Assembly (NCBI GenBank): GCA_013813615.1
Contig: JACCRJ010000659.1
Location: 1-8,616 of the forward strand
DNA length: 8,616 nt
Direction of reading: 5' to 3'
From: Lautropia sp.
GTDB taxonomy: Bacteria > Pseudomonadota > Gammaproteobacteria > Burkholderiales > Burkholderiaceae_E
In this document: positions 1-8,616 of the stretch, piece by piece
Layout: every line of letters begins with the position of its first letter
How positions within the stretch are numbered: the first letter of the stretch is position 1
Program-made: the position numbers and the translations under genes
Notes under the pieces: model-generated
The model's database searches: none
What the model saw: only the letters and a program-made list of their open reading frames with translations
Told to the model about the DNA's origin: nothing

Positions 1-1120
1 GCCACAGCCCGGCACCACGCCTGAAGTCGCCTGCAGCTATGGGACCGACAGCGGGCGATGGCACCGGCGGCAGCGGCGGAGGAGGCGGCGGCAGCGCCGA
101 AGGAGACAGGGGAGACGGCGGAGGCGAAGCAGGCAGTGGCTCCGACGCAGCCGGCGAAGATCCCGGAGACGTCGCGGCGGAAGGCGCCTGGGACGCGCGG
201 TGCGCGCTGCCGGGCTGATCGTCTGTCAGTCCGCCATCCGGAACCGCCGAAGAATTCTTCTGGTCCACACTCAAGACTGAAACTTCCTTTTTGTCGGCAT
301 CCGTGTCGGCAGGTTGTCCCAGCGCCCGGCCATGACTGCTAGTTACGTATTGTAGCCGCTCGACCAGATCCCGCCGGTCGTCGTAGACCGCACCCTCGTC
401 GAATCCGCAGGCCTCGGCATGCGCCAGTATTGCCGCGTGTGGAACCAGCAGCGGCTGCCGCTTCGCCCAGTCGGTCATCTCCGCCGGAAGGACCTGCAGG
501 AGCGTATCCAGCTGGCTGCTCGCGCCGATCACCCAGGCCACGACGCCGCCGGCGCGCTTCATCCGCTGCAGCCGCCACATCAGCTGCTCCGGCGGACCTT
601 TCAGGACCGGCTCAGCCGTATAGGCGGCGACCACGTCCACTTCCGCTTTCTGCCGCAGCATCTCCACCCACCGCGCCCGGCCGTCCGGGCGGTTCAGCAC
701 CAGGGCGCGCACTGGCGTGGCAGCTGCCGACAGGCCTCCGCCTGCGCCCGTCAGGGCCTGCACCAGGTGTGCCGCATCGTGCGGCGGCTGCAGCGGGGTG
801 TCGACTGCCGGGCCGCTGCCGAAGCAAGCGCGAAACGCGTCGACGCTGCCGGGACCGACCAGGCCTGCCCGCACATCTGCAGGCCATGCGATGCCGAGTT
901 CCTTCATTCGTTGCGCCACCAGGCGCACCGCTGACGGACTCGGCAGGAAGATCCAGTGGTAGCCGGACAGCCGCTCGAGCACCGGCCGGATCGCGTCAAG
1001 CGGAACCGGCTCCAGGCTTACCAGCGGCCAGTGCTCGACCTGCAGCCCTGCCGCCGACAGCTGCCGGGCGACCGCATCGCCCCCTTCCGCCGCCTGGGTG
1101 AGGACAACCAGGAAGGTCAT
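1..1120 (-). CDS. hemD: Uroporphyrinogen-III synthase, probably a HemD-HemX fusion (3' end beyond window)
   Basis: The HemD part cyclises hydroxymethylbilane, with inversion of ring D, to uroporphyrinogen III in the cytoplasm. It takes the product of HemC, encoded next door. The reading frame is open from the ATG at 1120 to the left edge, giving 373 residues without a stop. Residues 1-263 resemble the two-lobed HemD fold: an N-terminal VVLTQ strand, [11 protein letters not shown] (56-66), GLVGPGS (86-92), LNRPDGR (142-148), AAYTAEP (165-171), and a C-terminal stretch with PLLVPH (223-228). Residues 265-360 are a low-complexity Pro/Ser/Ala linker with a run of prolines near 344-352. HemD alone normally ends at about 260 residues, so this looks like a HemD-HemX fusion with the single-span HemX membrane domain lying off the window; that part is inference. 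The ATG overlaps the hemC stop as ATGA, which implies coupled translation. No strong ribosome binding site is visible. Confidence 0.88.
   Translation of the reverse strand, partial: MTFLVVLTQAAEGGDAVARQLSAAGLQVEHWPLVSLEPVPLDAIRPVLERLSGYHWIFLPSPSAVRLVAQRMKELGIAWPADVRAGLVGPGSVDAFRACFGSGPAVDTPLQPPHDAAHLVQALTGAGGGLSAAATPVRALVLNRPDGRARWVEMLRQKAEVDVVAAYTAEPVLKGPPEQLMWRLQRMKRAGGVVAWVIGASSQLDTLLQVLPAEMTDWAKRQPLLVPHAAILAHAEACGFDEGAVYDDRRDLVERLQYVTSSHGRALGQPADTDADKKEVSVLSVDQKNSSAVPDGGLTDDQPGSAHRASQAPSAATSPGSSPAASEPLPASPPPSPLSPSALPPPPPPLPPVPSPAVGPIAAGDFRRGAGLW
266..289 (-). promoter_or_regulatory. Possible internal ribosome binding site and start in the HemD linker
   Basis: On the minus strand AAGGAAG (289-283), one base off the consensus AAGGAGG, lies 8 bases before an in-frame TTG (274-272) and 14 bases before an in-frame GTG (268-266). 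Translation from the TTG would begin [11 protein letters not shown], which loosely resembles the start of stand-alone HemX proteins. The surrounding 60 bases are also less GC-rich than the flanks. This could allow a separate HemX-like product from the fused frame, or it may be a relic of a formerly separate gene. It is a sequence-level suggestion only. Confidence 0.3.
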
Positions 1121-2091
1121 GCGGCCAGCATCACCGCGGCCCGCTGACCGAGCAGCTGCGCCTGACCGATCGAAGCGACGGGTTCCTGCAAGCCGGCACG
1201 GCGGATCTGCCCATTATCGTCCGCGAGCAAGGCGTCGATCCGCAACTCCCCGCCCGGCAGCAGTCGGGCGTAAGCGCCGAGCGGCGTGCGGCAGTTGCCG
1301 CCGAGTTGGCGCGAAACCGCCCGCTCCGCCGACACCGCCAGCAGCGCTTGCTCGTCGTTCAAAAACTGCAGCGCCTGCCGGACCTCTGTCTGGTCGCTGC
1401 GGATCTCGATGGCGAGCACGCCCTGCCCCGGCGACGGCAGGGACAGTTCGGGGGGCAGCATCTGGCGGATCCTCGCAGCCAGGCCGAGCCGCTTCAGGCC
1501 GGCGGCCGCGAGCACGATGGCGTCGTAGCGGCCGGCGTCGAGCTTGGCGAGGCGGGTGTCGACATTGCCGCGGAGAGGCTCGATCCGCAGCGACGGGAAC
1601 TGCTCGCGCACCTGCACCGCGCGCCGCAAGCTGGACGTCCCGACGACCGCGCCGGCGGGCATCTGTGCCAGCTCTTCATATCGGTTCGAGACGAAAGCGT
1701 CGCGCGGATCAGCCCTCTGGAGCACGCAGGCGAGATCGAACGAATCCGGCAGGTCCATCGGCACGTCTTTCAGGGAATGCACCGCCAGATCTGCCCGCCC
1801 GTCGAGGAGCGCAAGTTCGAGTTCCTTGGTGAACAGTCCCTTGCCGCCGATCTCAGACAGCGGCCGGTCCTGTACCTGGTCGCCGCGGGTCGTCATGCCG
1901 ACCAGCGTGACCGCGCAGTCGGGGTACCGCGCCCTCAGCAGGTCGGCGACGTGGTTGGCCTGCCAGAGCGCGAGGCGGCTCTCGCGGGTGGCTAGGCGGA
2001 GCCGGTGCGGCGACGAGCCGCCGACTTGCGATCCGGATGCATTTGACGCGGGCGAAGGCGTCAGCTGACGAGGCCCTTGACGATCGACCAC
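1117..2091 (-). CDS. hemC: Hydroxymethylbilane synthase (porphobilinogen deaminase)
   Basis: This cytoplasmic enzyme joins four porphobilinogen units into hydroxymethylbilane, the substrate of HemD. With the GTG start it has 324 residues, slightly longer than the usual 305-315. Family motifs are clear: [12 protein letters not shown] (33-44), [11 protein letters not shown] (82-92), AVHSLKDVP (103-111) with the catalytic aspartate at 109, [10 protein letters not shown] (151-160), [12 protein letters not shown] (174-185) and [11 protein letters not shown] (219-229). The cysteine that holds the dipyrromethane cofactor is C267 in [10 protein letters not shown]. The start is uncertain. No ATG precedes the conserved core in frame. 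GTG 2091 lies inside the regulator gene and lacks a ribosome binding site, while a CTG at 2064 has a well-spaced AAGGG. The gene overlaps the regulator upstream by 31 bases (GTG start) and hemD downstream by 4, so the three are probably co-transcribed. Function is secure; the N-terminus is not. Confidence 0.96.
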   Translation of the reverse strand: MVDRQGPRQLTPSPASNASGSQVGGSSPHRLRLATRESRLALWQANHVADLLRARYPDCAVTLVGMTTRGDQVQDRPLSEIGGKGLFTKELELALLDGRADLAVHSLKDVPMDLPDSFDLACVLQRADPRDAFVSNRYEELAQMPAGAVVGTSSLRRAVQVREQFPSLRIEPLRGNVDTRLAKLDAGRYDAIVLAAAGLKRLGLAARIRQMLPPELSLPSPGQGVLAIEIRSDQTEVRQALQFLNDEQALLAVSAERAVSRQLGGNCRTPLGAYARLLPGGELRIDALLADDNGQIRRAGLQEPVASIGQAQLLGQRAAVMLAA

Positions 2092-2867
2092 TGCCGGCGG
2101 CTGACCGGCAGCCTGTCCTGGATTTCCCGCAGCACGACCTGCCAGTACGGGTCGCCGGCTTCACCTTCTCCGGTGGGGGTGACGCGCTCGAAGCCGGCGA
2201 TGGACGGCCGCGCCACCAGCGCATTGCGATGGATGCGCACGAAGCGGTCGTTGAATTCGTCTTCCAGCGACGTCAGGGATTCCTCGATCAGGAACTCACG
2301 CTCGCGGGTCCGCACGGTGATGTACTTCAGTTCCGCCTTCAGGTAAACGACCTGCTCCAGCGGCACCAGGATAACGCGGCCGCGTTCATGCACCGACAAG
2401 TGGCGCCTGCGCGTATTGGTCGCCTTGGCCAGCGCATCGATGGCATCCAGATGCTCCGACGGCATCAGCGTGCGGGCGCGCACCAGCGCCGCGAGCAGCC
2501 GCTGCCCGCGTACCGGCTTGAGCAGGTAGTCGAGCGCGTTGACCTCGAAGGCATCGACCGCGAACTCGTCGAAGGCCGTGACGAAGATCATCAGCGGCAT
2601 CGGCTTTGGATCTTCGCTGTCGCCTTCACCCGCGCGGGCCGAGATGTGCCGCGCCAGCTCGATGCCGGTCATGCCCGGCATCTGCACGTCCATCAGCACG
2701 ATCTGCGGTCGCTGGGACTCGATTTGAGCCAGCGCTTCCGGCGCGTTGGCAGCCTCCCCGACGATGCGGTGAGGAAACTCCGGCGCGAGGTCGGCCAGCA
2801 CCTCCCGCAGCCGCGCCCGGGCGGGTGGCTCGTCGTCAACGATCAGGATTGTAGTGGCGTCTGACAT
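2061..2867 (-). CDS. LytTR-family response regulator (AlgR-like)
   Basis: This is a DNA-binding response regulator, the likely partner of the histidine kinase encoded just upstream. Residues 5-130 form a receiver domain: an acidic pair in ILIVDDEP (D11, D12), the phospho-acceptor D60 in VLMDVQMPG, a threonine in VTAFD and the conserved lysine K117 in YLLKPV. Residues 155-262 form a LytTR DNA-binding domain, with [14 protein letters not shown] and [11 protein letters not shown] typical of the AlgR/LytR group. The length is 268 residues against about 250 for AlgR. I chose ATG 2867 because the receiver domain begins right after it and a purine-rich AAGAGAG lies about 10 bases upstream; a TTG at 2903 would add 12 unconserved residues. 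The gene overlaps the kinase end by 32 bases and hemC by up to 31. In Pseudomonas the same gene order is argH, algZ/fimS, algR, hemC, hemD. The target genes here cannot be read from the sequence. Confidence 0.93.
   Translation of the reverse strand: MSDATTILIVDDEPPARARLREVLADLAPEFPHRIVGEAANAPEALAQIESQRPQIVLMDVQMPGMTGIELARHISARAGEGDSEDPKPMPLMIFVTAFDEFAVDAFEVNALDYLLKPVRGQRLLAALVRARTLMPSEHLDAIDALAKATNTRRRHLSVHERGRVILVPLEQVVYLKAELKYITVRTREREFLIEESLTSLEDEFNDRFVRIHRNALVARPSIAGFERVTPTGEGEAGDPYWQVVLREIQDRLPVSRRQWSIVKGLVS
2062..2078 (-). promoter_or_regulatory. Possible hemC ribosome binding site with non-canonical CTG start
   Basis: AAGGG (2078-2074) lies 9 bases before CTG (2064-2062), which is in the hemC frame. 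The CTG overlaps the TGA of the upstream regulator gene as CTGA, the arrangement typical of coupled genes. A start here would give a HemC of 315 residues, nearer the family length than the 324 from GTG 2091. CTG starts are rare in bacteria, so this is only an alternative. Confidence 0.25.
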
Positions 2868-3987
2868 CTCGGCGTCGTCTCTCTTTGCGGTAGGGGAACT
2901 CAAGATGCAGCCGGAAGTTATCCCCCTGCGGCCCGGTCTTGAGCTCGGCTTCCATATCGTACAGCAGCATCAATCTCTCCCGCACGTTCGACAGGGCCAT
3001 CTGGTTTCCTGGCCGCACCGCGGGTGTTGCAGAAAGGGGATTATCGATCTCCACCCGGACGCGATCGCCCGGTTTGGTGATGCGAATCGAGATCAGGCCT
3101 TCTTCCATCCTCGGTTCGATTCCATGGTGCACCGCGTTCTCGAGCAGCGGCTGCAACAGCAGCGACGGCAGCAAGGCGTCGCCCGGCATCTCGTCGATGT
3201 CCCACACCACTTTCAGCCGGTTCGACAGCCGCAGCTGCTCGATCGCGAGGTATTCCTTGCAGGTGATGACCTCGTCGTCCAGGGGCACCAGTTCGCGGGC
3301 GTCCCGCATGAACACCCGGAACAAGTCGGCGAGATTCTCCAACGTATGTTCGGCCAGCCGCGGATCGGCGCGGATCAGCCCGAGGACGGTATTGAGCGAG
3401 TTGAACAGGAAGTGGGGGCGGATCCGCGCCTGCAGCGCCTGCAGCCGGGCTTCCGAGAACGACGGCGCGTAGGCGCGCGCCCGCAGGCGGAAATATTCAT
3501 ACATCGCGGCCGCTATCACGACGGCGGACAGTGTCCGCGTGGTGATCCAGAGGGCGAGGCTCTGGCTCAGGGCAGCCTCCTCGAAGGCGGCCGATGCAAA
3601 CGCCCAGGCGACAACTGCGCTGACGAGGGCCGGCAGGGCCAGGGCCACCGCCCATTGCAGGTTGAGGTGCTGGCCGTTGGTCCACTTGCGCACGAGGCAC
3701 AGTCCGGCGAGCGAGAGCAGCAGCGACGGCTCCAGGACCAGCGCGGTCGAGAGCAGCCGGGGCCAGATGGCAGCGACCTCGGGGGCCAGGGCAATCGCCA
3801 GCGTGACGGCTGCGCCGTTGAGGATGACGAGCGTCCGCAGGCAGACACCGATGTTGCAGCAATCCGGAATGACGGGAGCCGGTGCGCCTTCGGTCTGTCG
3901 ACGGGCCTTCGCGGTTTCGGCGGAGTCGGCTGCCCCATCCGACTCCTTATAATCCTTCTTTGCGCCCTCGGCTTTGACTTGCTCCAT
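2836..3987 (-). CDS. LytS/AlgZ-type membrane sensor histidine kinase
   Basis: This inner-membrane sensor kinase probably phosphorylates the AlgR-like regulator encoded immediately downstream. From ATG 3987 it has 383 residues. The first 40 are hydrophilic and unconserved. Four hydrophobic segments follow at roughly 47-68, 76-99, 111-135 and 143-163. The cytoplasmic part has the His_kinase (LytS-type) signature [13 protein letters not shown] with the phospho-acceptor H192, then an ATPase domain with [13 protein letters not shown] (N284) and [13 protein letters not shown] (328-340). There is no periplasmic sensor domain and no HAMP or PAS domain. The last 17 residues are Arg-rich and are encoded where the gene overlaps the regulator. 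The start is doubtful. ATG 3987 is the only standard in-frame start before the membrane region, but it has no ribosome binding site and lies 12 bases from the argH start. A better signal, AAGGAG then ATG 3938, is in another frame. Kinase identity is firm. Confidence 0.9.
   Translation of the reverse strand: MEQVKAEGAKKDYKESDGAADSAETAKARRQTEGAPAPVIPDCCNIGVCLRTLVILNGAAVTLAIALAPEVAAIWPRLLSTALVLEPSLLLSLAGLCLVRKWTNGQHLNLQWAVALALPALVSAVVAWAFASAAFEEAALSQSLALWITTRTLSAVVIAAAMYEYFRLRARAYAPSFSEARLQALQARIRPHFLFNSLNTVLGLIRADPRLAEHTLENLADLFRVFMRDARELVPLDDEVITCKEYLAIEQLRLSNRLKVVWDIDEMPGDALLPSLLLQPLLENAVHHGIEPRMEEGLISIRITKPGDRVRVEIDNPLSATPAVRPGNQMALSNVRERLMLLYDMEAELKTGPQGDNFRLHLEFPYRKERRRRDVRRHYNPDR
3936..3948 (-). 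promoter_or_regulatory. Strong ribosome binding site with out-of-frame ATG in the kinase 5' end
   Basis: On the minus strand AAGGAG (3948-3943) lies 4 bases before ATG (3938-3936). This is the best translation signal near the start of the kinase gene, but its frame differs from the kinase frame and runs 123 codons to 3567. It may be chance. It could also be the genuine kinase start if a single-base indel lies between about 3870 and 3936 in this assembly or strain. Confidence 0.3.
3948..3953 (+). promoter_or_regulatory. Candidate -10 element for argH
   Basis: A perfect TATAAT hexamer lies 46 bases before the argH ATG, which would place transcription start near 3960 with a leader of about 40 bases. 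No good -35 hexamer is seen 16-18 bases upstream (the sequence there is AGTCGGCT). The element lies within the 5' coding region of the divergent kinase gene if that gene starts at 3987. It is plausible as the argH promoter but rests on one hexamer. Confidence 0.4.
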
Positions 3988-3999
3988 CGGGACCGGATT

Positions 4000-5418
<1,419 letters not shown>

Positions 5419-5757
5419 AGACATGGCCGAACAGACACGGGCGCCGGAAATCACCGCCGAACGGTATAATCCGCCCCACCCCAGCCATGCTCGGGTCGAT
5501 GTATGCCAGCAATGACATGCCAACCGATCCGTCCTAATGATAGACCCCGCGCCTCGACCGCCCCGGCCGTACGCTAAGCCAGAACCTCCGCAACACCAGT
5601 ACCGGCCACGCCCGTATCGGTTCTCTCGCACCGCCGCCGCGTCCGCGAGCGGCAATCCTGCCCCCCGGCCTGCCTCGGCAACCCTGTCAACTTCCTTGGC
5701 GCGTTCATCGCGACGGACTGCCGCATCGCACCCGCCCGCCTGCGGGCTCATCTGACC
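5419..5757 (+). other. 339-bp intergenic region with no convincing gene
   Basis: This stretch lies between argH and the transporter gene. A small frame at 5423-5515 (30 residues, starting MAEQTRAPEITAERYN) has GGTGA 4 bases before its ATG and continues the argH frame if one copy of the 13-bp repeat is removed; I recognise no family. A Pro/Ala/Arg-rich frame at 5537-5755 looks like compositional noise. A perfect TATAAT lies at 5465-5470 but has no -35 partner. A short GC hairpin lies just before the transporter start. No tRNA, riboswitch or T-tract terminator is recognisable. The region probably holds the transporter promoter and leader. Confidence 0.6.
5734..5747 (+). other. Short GC-rich inverted repeat before the transporter start
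   Basis: GCCCGC (5734-5739) and GCGGGC (5742-5747) are perfect inverted repeats separated by two bases. The alternative pairing CCCGC (5731-5735) with GCGGG (5742-5746) leaves a more realistic 6-base loop. No T-run follows, so it is not a standard terminator. The right arm contains the only G-rich run that could serve as a ribosome binding site for the ATG at 5758, so pairing might hinder initiation. In GC-rich DNA such a stem can arise by chance. Confidence 0.3.
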
Positions 5758-7083
5758 ATGGAATTCGTGCTCCTTCCCCTCCTGATCGTCCTGAACGGAC
5801 TGTTCGCCATGTCGGAGGTCGCCCTGCTGACCGCCCGCAAGGCGCGCCTGCAGAGGATGGTGGCCGAAGGCGACAGATCGGCTGCGGCTGCTCTGGCGAT
5901 GGGGGAGAACCCCAACCGCTTCATGTCGACCATCCAGATCGGCATCACCTCCATCGGTATCCTGAACGGTATCGTCGGTGAAGCCGCGTTCGCGCAGCCG
6001 TTCAGCGAGTGGCTGGTCGGCCTCGGCGTTCGCGGCGCTTACGCCTCCGCGCTCGCCACCGCCCTGGTGGTCATCGTCGTCACCTATGTGTCGATCGTGG
6101 TCGGCGAACTGGTGCCCAAGCGGCTCGGCCAGATCAACCCGGAGACGGTAGCGCGGTTCGTCGCGCGGCCGATGAGCTGGCTCGCGCTGATCTCGCGCCC
6201 GTTCGTGAAATTGCTGTCCGCCTCCACCGACCTGCTCCTGAAGCTGCTCGGCGTGGACCCCGCTTCGGTCTCGACGGTGACCGAGGAGGAGATCCACGCC
6301 ATGCTGGCCGAAGGCTCGGATGCCGGCGTGATCGAGCAGAGCGAACACGCGATGGTGCGAAACGTCTTCCGGCTCGACGAGCGCCAGATCTCGTCGCTGA
6401 TGGTGCCGCGCAGCGACGTGGTCTACCTCGACGTCGAGGAGTCGGTCGAGGAGAACCTGGCCAAGGTGGCGGAGACGGATCATTCGCGCTTTCCCGTCTG
6501 CCGCGGCGGACTCGACGACGTGATCGGCTTCGTCCACACCAAGCAGCTGCTCGCGCAGTCGTTGCGGGGCCAGGCGATCGACTTCTCGCAGAACCTGCAG
6601 GAGATCCTCTACGTCCCGGAGACGCTCACCGGCATGGAACTGCTGGAGAACATCCGCAATTCCAACACGCAGATCGCGCTGGTGCTCGACGAGTACGGGG
6701 AGGTCCAGGGGCTGATTACGCTGCAGGACCTGCTGGAAGCGATTACCGGCGAATTCGCCTCCCCAGGCGACGAGAACAGCTGGGCGCTGCAGCGTGAGGA
6801 CGGATCGTGGCTGCTCGACGGCCTGATCCCGATTCCGGAACTGAAGGACCGGCTTGCGCTGCGCAGCGTGCCGGAAGAGGACAAGGCGCGCTACCAGGCG
6901 TTGAGCGGCATGCTGATGCTGGTGCTGGGGCGGATGCCCCAGACCGGCGACACTATCGTCTGGGAGAACTGGAAGCTGGAAGTCGTCGACATGGACGGCA
7001 AGCGCATCGACAAGGTGCTCGCGATGCCGGTGTCCACTGCGCCCGCGCCGGCGCCCGAAGAACTCGAGCCCGAACCCGAGTGA
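5758..7083 (+). CDS. CNNM/CorC-type membrane transporter (hemolysin-family, DUF21-CBS-CorC/HlyC)
   Basis: This is an inner-membrane protein of the CNNM family, whose members are linked to export of Mg2+ or other cations, and in the case of E. coli YtfL/PaeA to polyamine export. The 441 residues show the full family layout. A DUF21 membrane domain spans about 1-160, with hydrophobic segments near 1-24, 57-80, 95-118 and 136-155, and with SEVALLTARKARL (19-31) and VGELVPKRLG (115-124), where GELVPK is typical. A CBS pair spans about 210-335 (MVPRSDVVYLD; DEYGEVQGLITLQDLLEAIT). A C-terminal CorC_HlyC domain lies at about 345-425 (DGSWLLDG, LEVVDMDGKRIDKVL). The tail 428-441 is Pro/Glu-rich. ATG 5758 opens directly on the first hydrophobic segment; no strong ribosome binding site is visible. 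The name hemolysin is historical and does not imply toxicity. The gene stands alone and converges on lpdA. The substrate is unknown. Confidence 0.93.
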   Translation: MEFVLLPLLIVLNGLFAMSEVALLTARKARLQRMVAEGDRSAAAALAMGENPNRFMSTIQIGITSIGILNGIVGEAAFAQPFSEWLVGLGVRGAYASALATALVVIVVTYVSIVVGELVPKRLGQINPETVARFVARPMSWLALISRPFVKLLSASTDLLLKLLGVDPASVSTVTEEEIHAMLAEGSDAGVIEQSEHAMVRNVFRLDERQISSLMVPRSDVVYLDVEESVEENLAKVAETDHSRFPVCRGGLDDVIGFVHTKQLLAQSLRGQAIDFSQNLQEILYVPETLTGMELLENIRNSNTQIALVLDEYGEVQGLITLQDLLEAITGEFASPGDENSWALQREDGSWLLDGLIPIPELKDRLALRSVPEEDKARYQALSGMLMLVLGRMPQTGDTIVWENWKLEVVDMDGKRIDKVLAMPVSTAPAPAPEELEPEPE

Positions 7084-7099
7084 GCTTGCGTCGGCGCAC

Positions 7100-7131
7100 C
7101 TGACCCGCAGCTTGAAGCAGCCGGCGGGCGG

Positions 7132-7135
<4 letters not shown>
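7100..7135. terminator. Possible stem-loop between convergent genes
   Basis: Only 48 bases separate the convergent stops. CTGAC (7100-7104) and CCGC (7105-7108) can pair with GTCAG (7131-7135) and GCGG (7124-7127), with a 3-base bulge and a 15-base loop. The right arm overlaps the lpdA stop codon. There is no T-tract on either strand, so this would be a weak or factor-assisted terminator at best. Confidence 0.22.

Positions 7136-8616
<1,481 letters not shown>

Noticed and set aside
419..2068. Several plus-strand frames opposite hemD and hemC (for example 430-1101, 1098-1832, 1306-1995)
   Set aside because: They are shadows of the minus-strand genes: low-complexity Arg/Ala/Pro translations without domains.
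2037..2864. 275-codon plus-strand frame opposite the response regulator
   Set aside because: It mirrors the regulator codons and shows no motif; the minus-strand frame has receiver and LytTR domains.
2868..2903. TTG start at 2903 for the response regulator
   Set aside because: It adds 12 unconserved residues. ATG 2867 is next to the receiver domain and has a purine-rich stretch upstream.
2854..3999. Upstream extension of the argH frame by 382 codons
   Set aside because: It runs antisense through the histidine kinase gene and has no domain. ArgH homology begins just after ATG 4000.
5465..5470. TATAAT hexamer as a promoter for the transporter gene
   Set aside because: There is no -35 hexamer at 16-18 bases and no TG extension, and it lies almost 290 bases from the start codon. 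It is mentioned only in the intergenic entry.
5537..5755. 72-codon Pro/Ala/Arg-rich frame before the transporter gene
   Set aside because: There is no ribosome binding site, the composition is low-complexity and no family is recognised. It is best explained by GC content.

Overview
The window is a GC-rich chromosomal segment, most likely from a betaproteobacterium; the Rhodocyclales (for example Accumulibacter-type lineages) are a plausible home. This is inferred from family resemblance and gene order, not from a database search. Three points support it: the order argH / algZ-like kinase / algR-like regulator / hemC / hemD, which is also known in Pseudomonas; a HemD that runs on into a linker as in HemD-HemX fusion proteins; and a dihydrolipoamide dehydrogenase preceded by an Ala/Pro/Gly-rich linker, as in lipoyl-domain LpdA proteins of betaproteobacteria. 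I see no transposase, integrase, CRISPR array, tRNA or rRNA gene.

Left block (1-3987, minus strand). Four tightly overlapping genes read leftwards: a LytS/AlgZ-type membrane histidine kinase, its LytTR/AlgR-type response regulator, hemC (hydroxymethylbilane synthase) and hemD (uroporphyrinogen-III synthase). The overlaps are 32, 31 and 4 bases, which suggests one transcript with translational coupling. HemC and HemD catalyse consecutive steps of tetrapyrrole synthesis. HemD has no stop in the window. It continues through a Pro/Ser/Ala-rich linker and off the left edge, probably into a HemX-like membrane domain. The regulator pair shares the transcript with haem genes, but the sequence does not show what it senses or controls.

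Middle block (4000-5757, plus strand). argH (argininosuccinate lyase) diverges from the kinase gene with only 12 bases between the annotated start codons, so the promoter elements lie inside the opposite coding regions. A perfect 13-bp tandem duplication spans the end of argH and creates its stop codon. A 339-bp stretch without a convincing gene follows.

Right block (5758-8616). A CNNM/CorC-type membrane transporter gene with DUF21, paired CBS and CorC/HlyC domains reads right. It converges on lpdA, which reads left and is cut by the right edge before its N-terminal lipoyl region. The genes are ordinary housekeeping and membrane functions.

I found no evidence of a new biological system. The points worth a second look are small-scale: the competing start sites of the kinase, the unusual start of hemC, an internal start signal in the HemD linker, and the argH stop-codon duplication.
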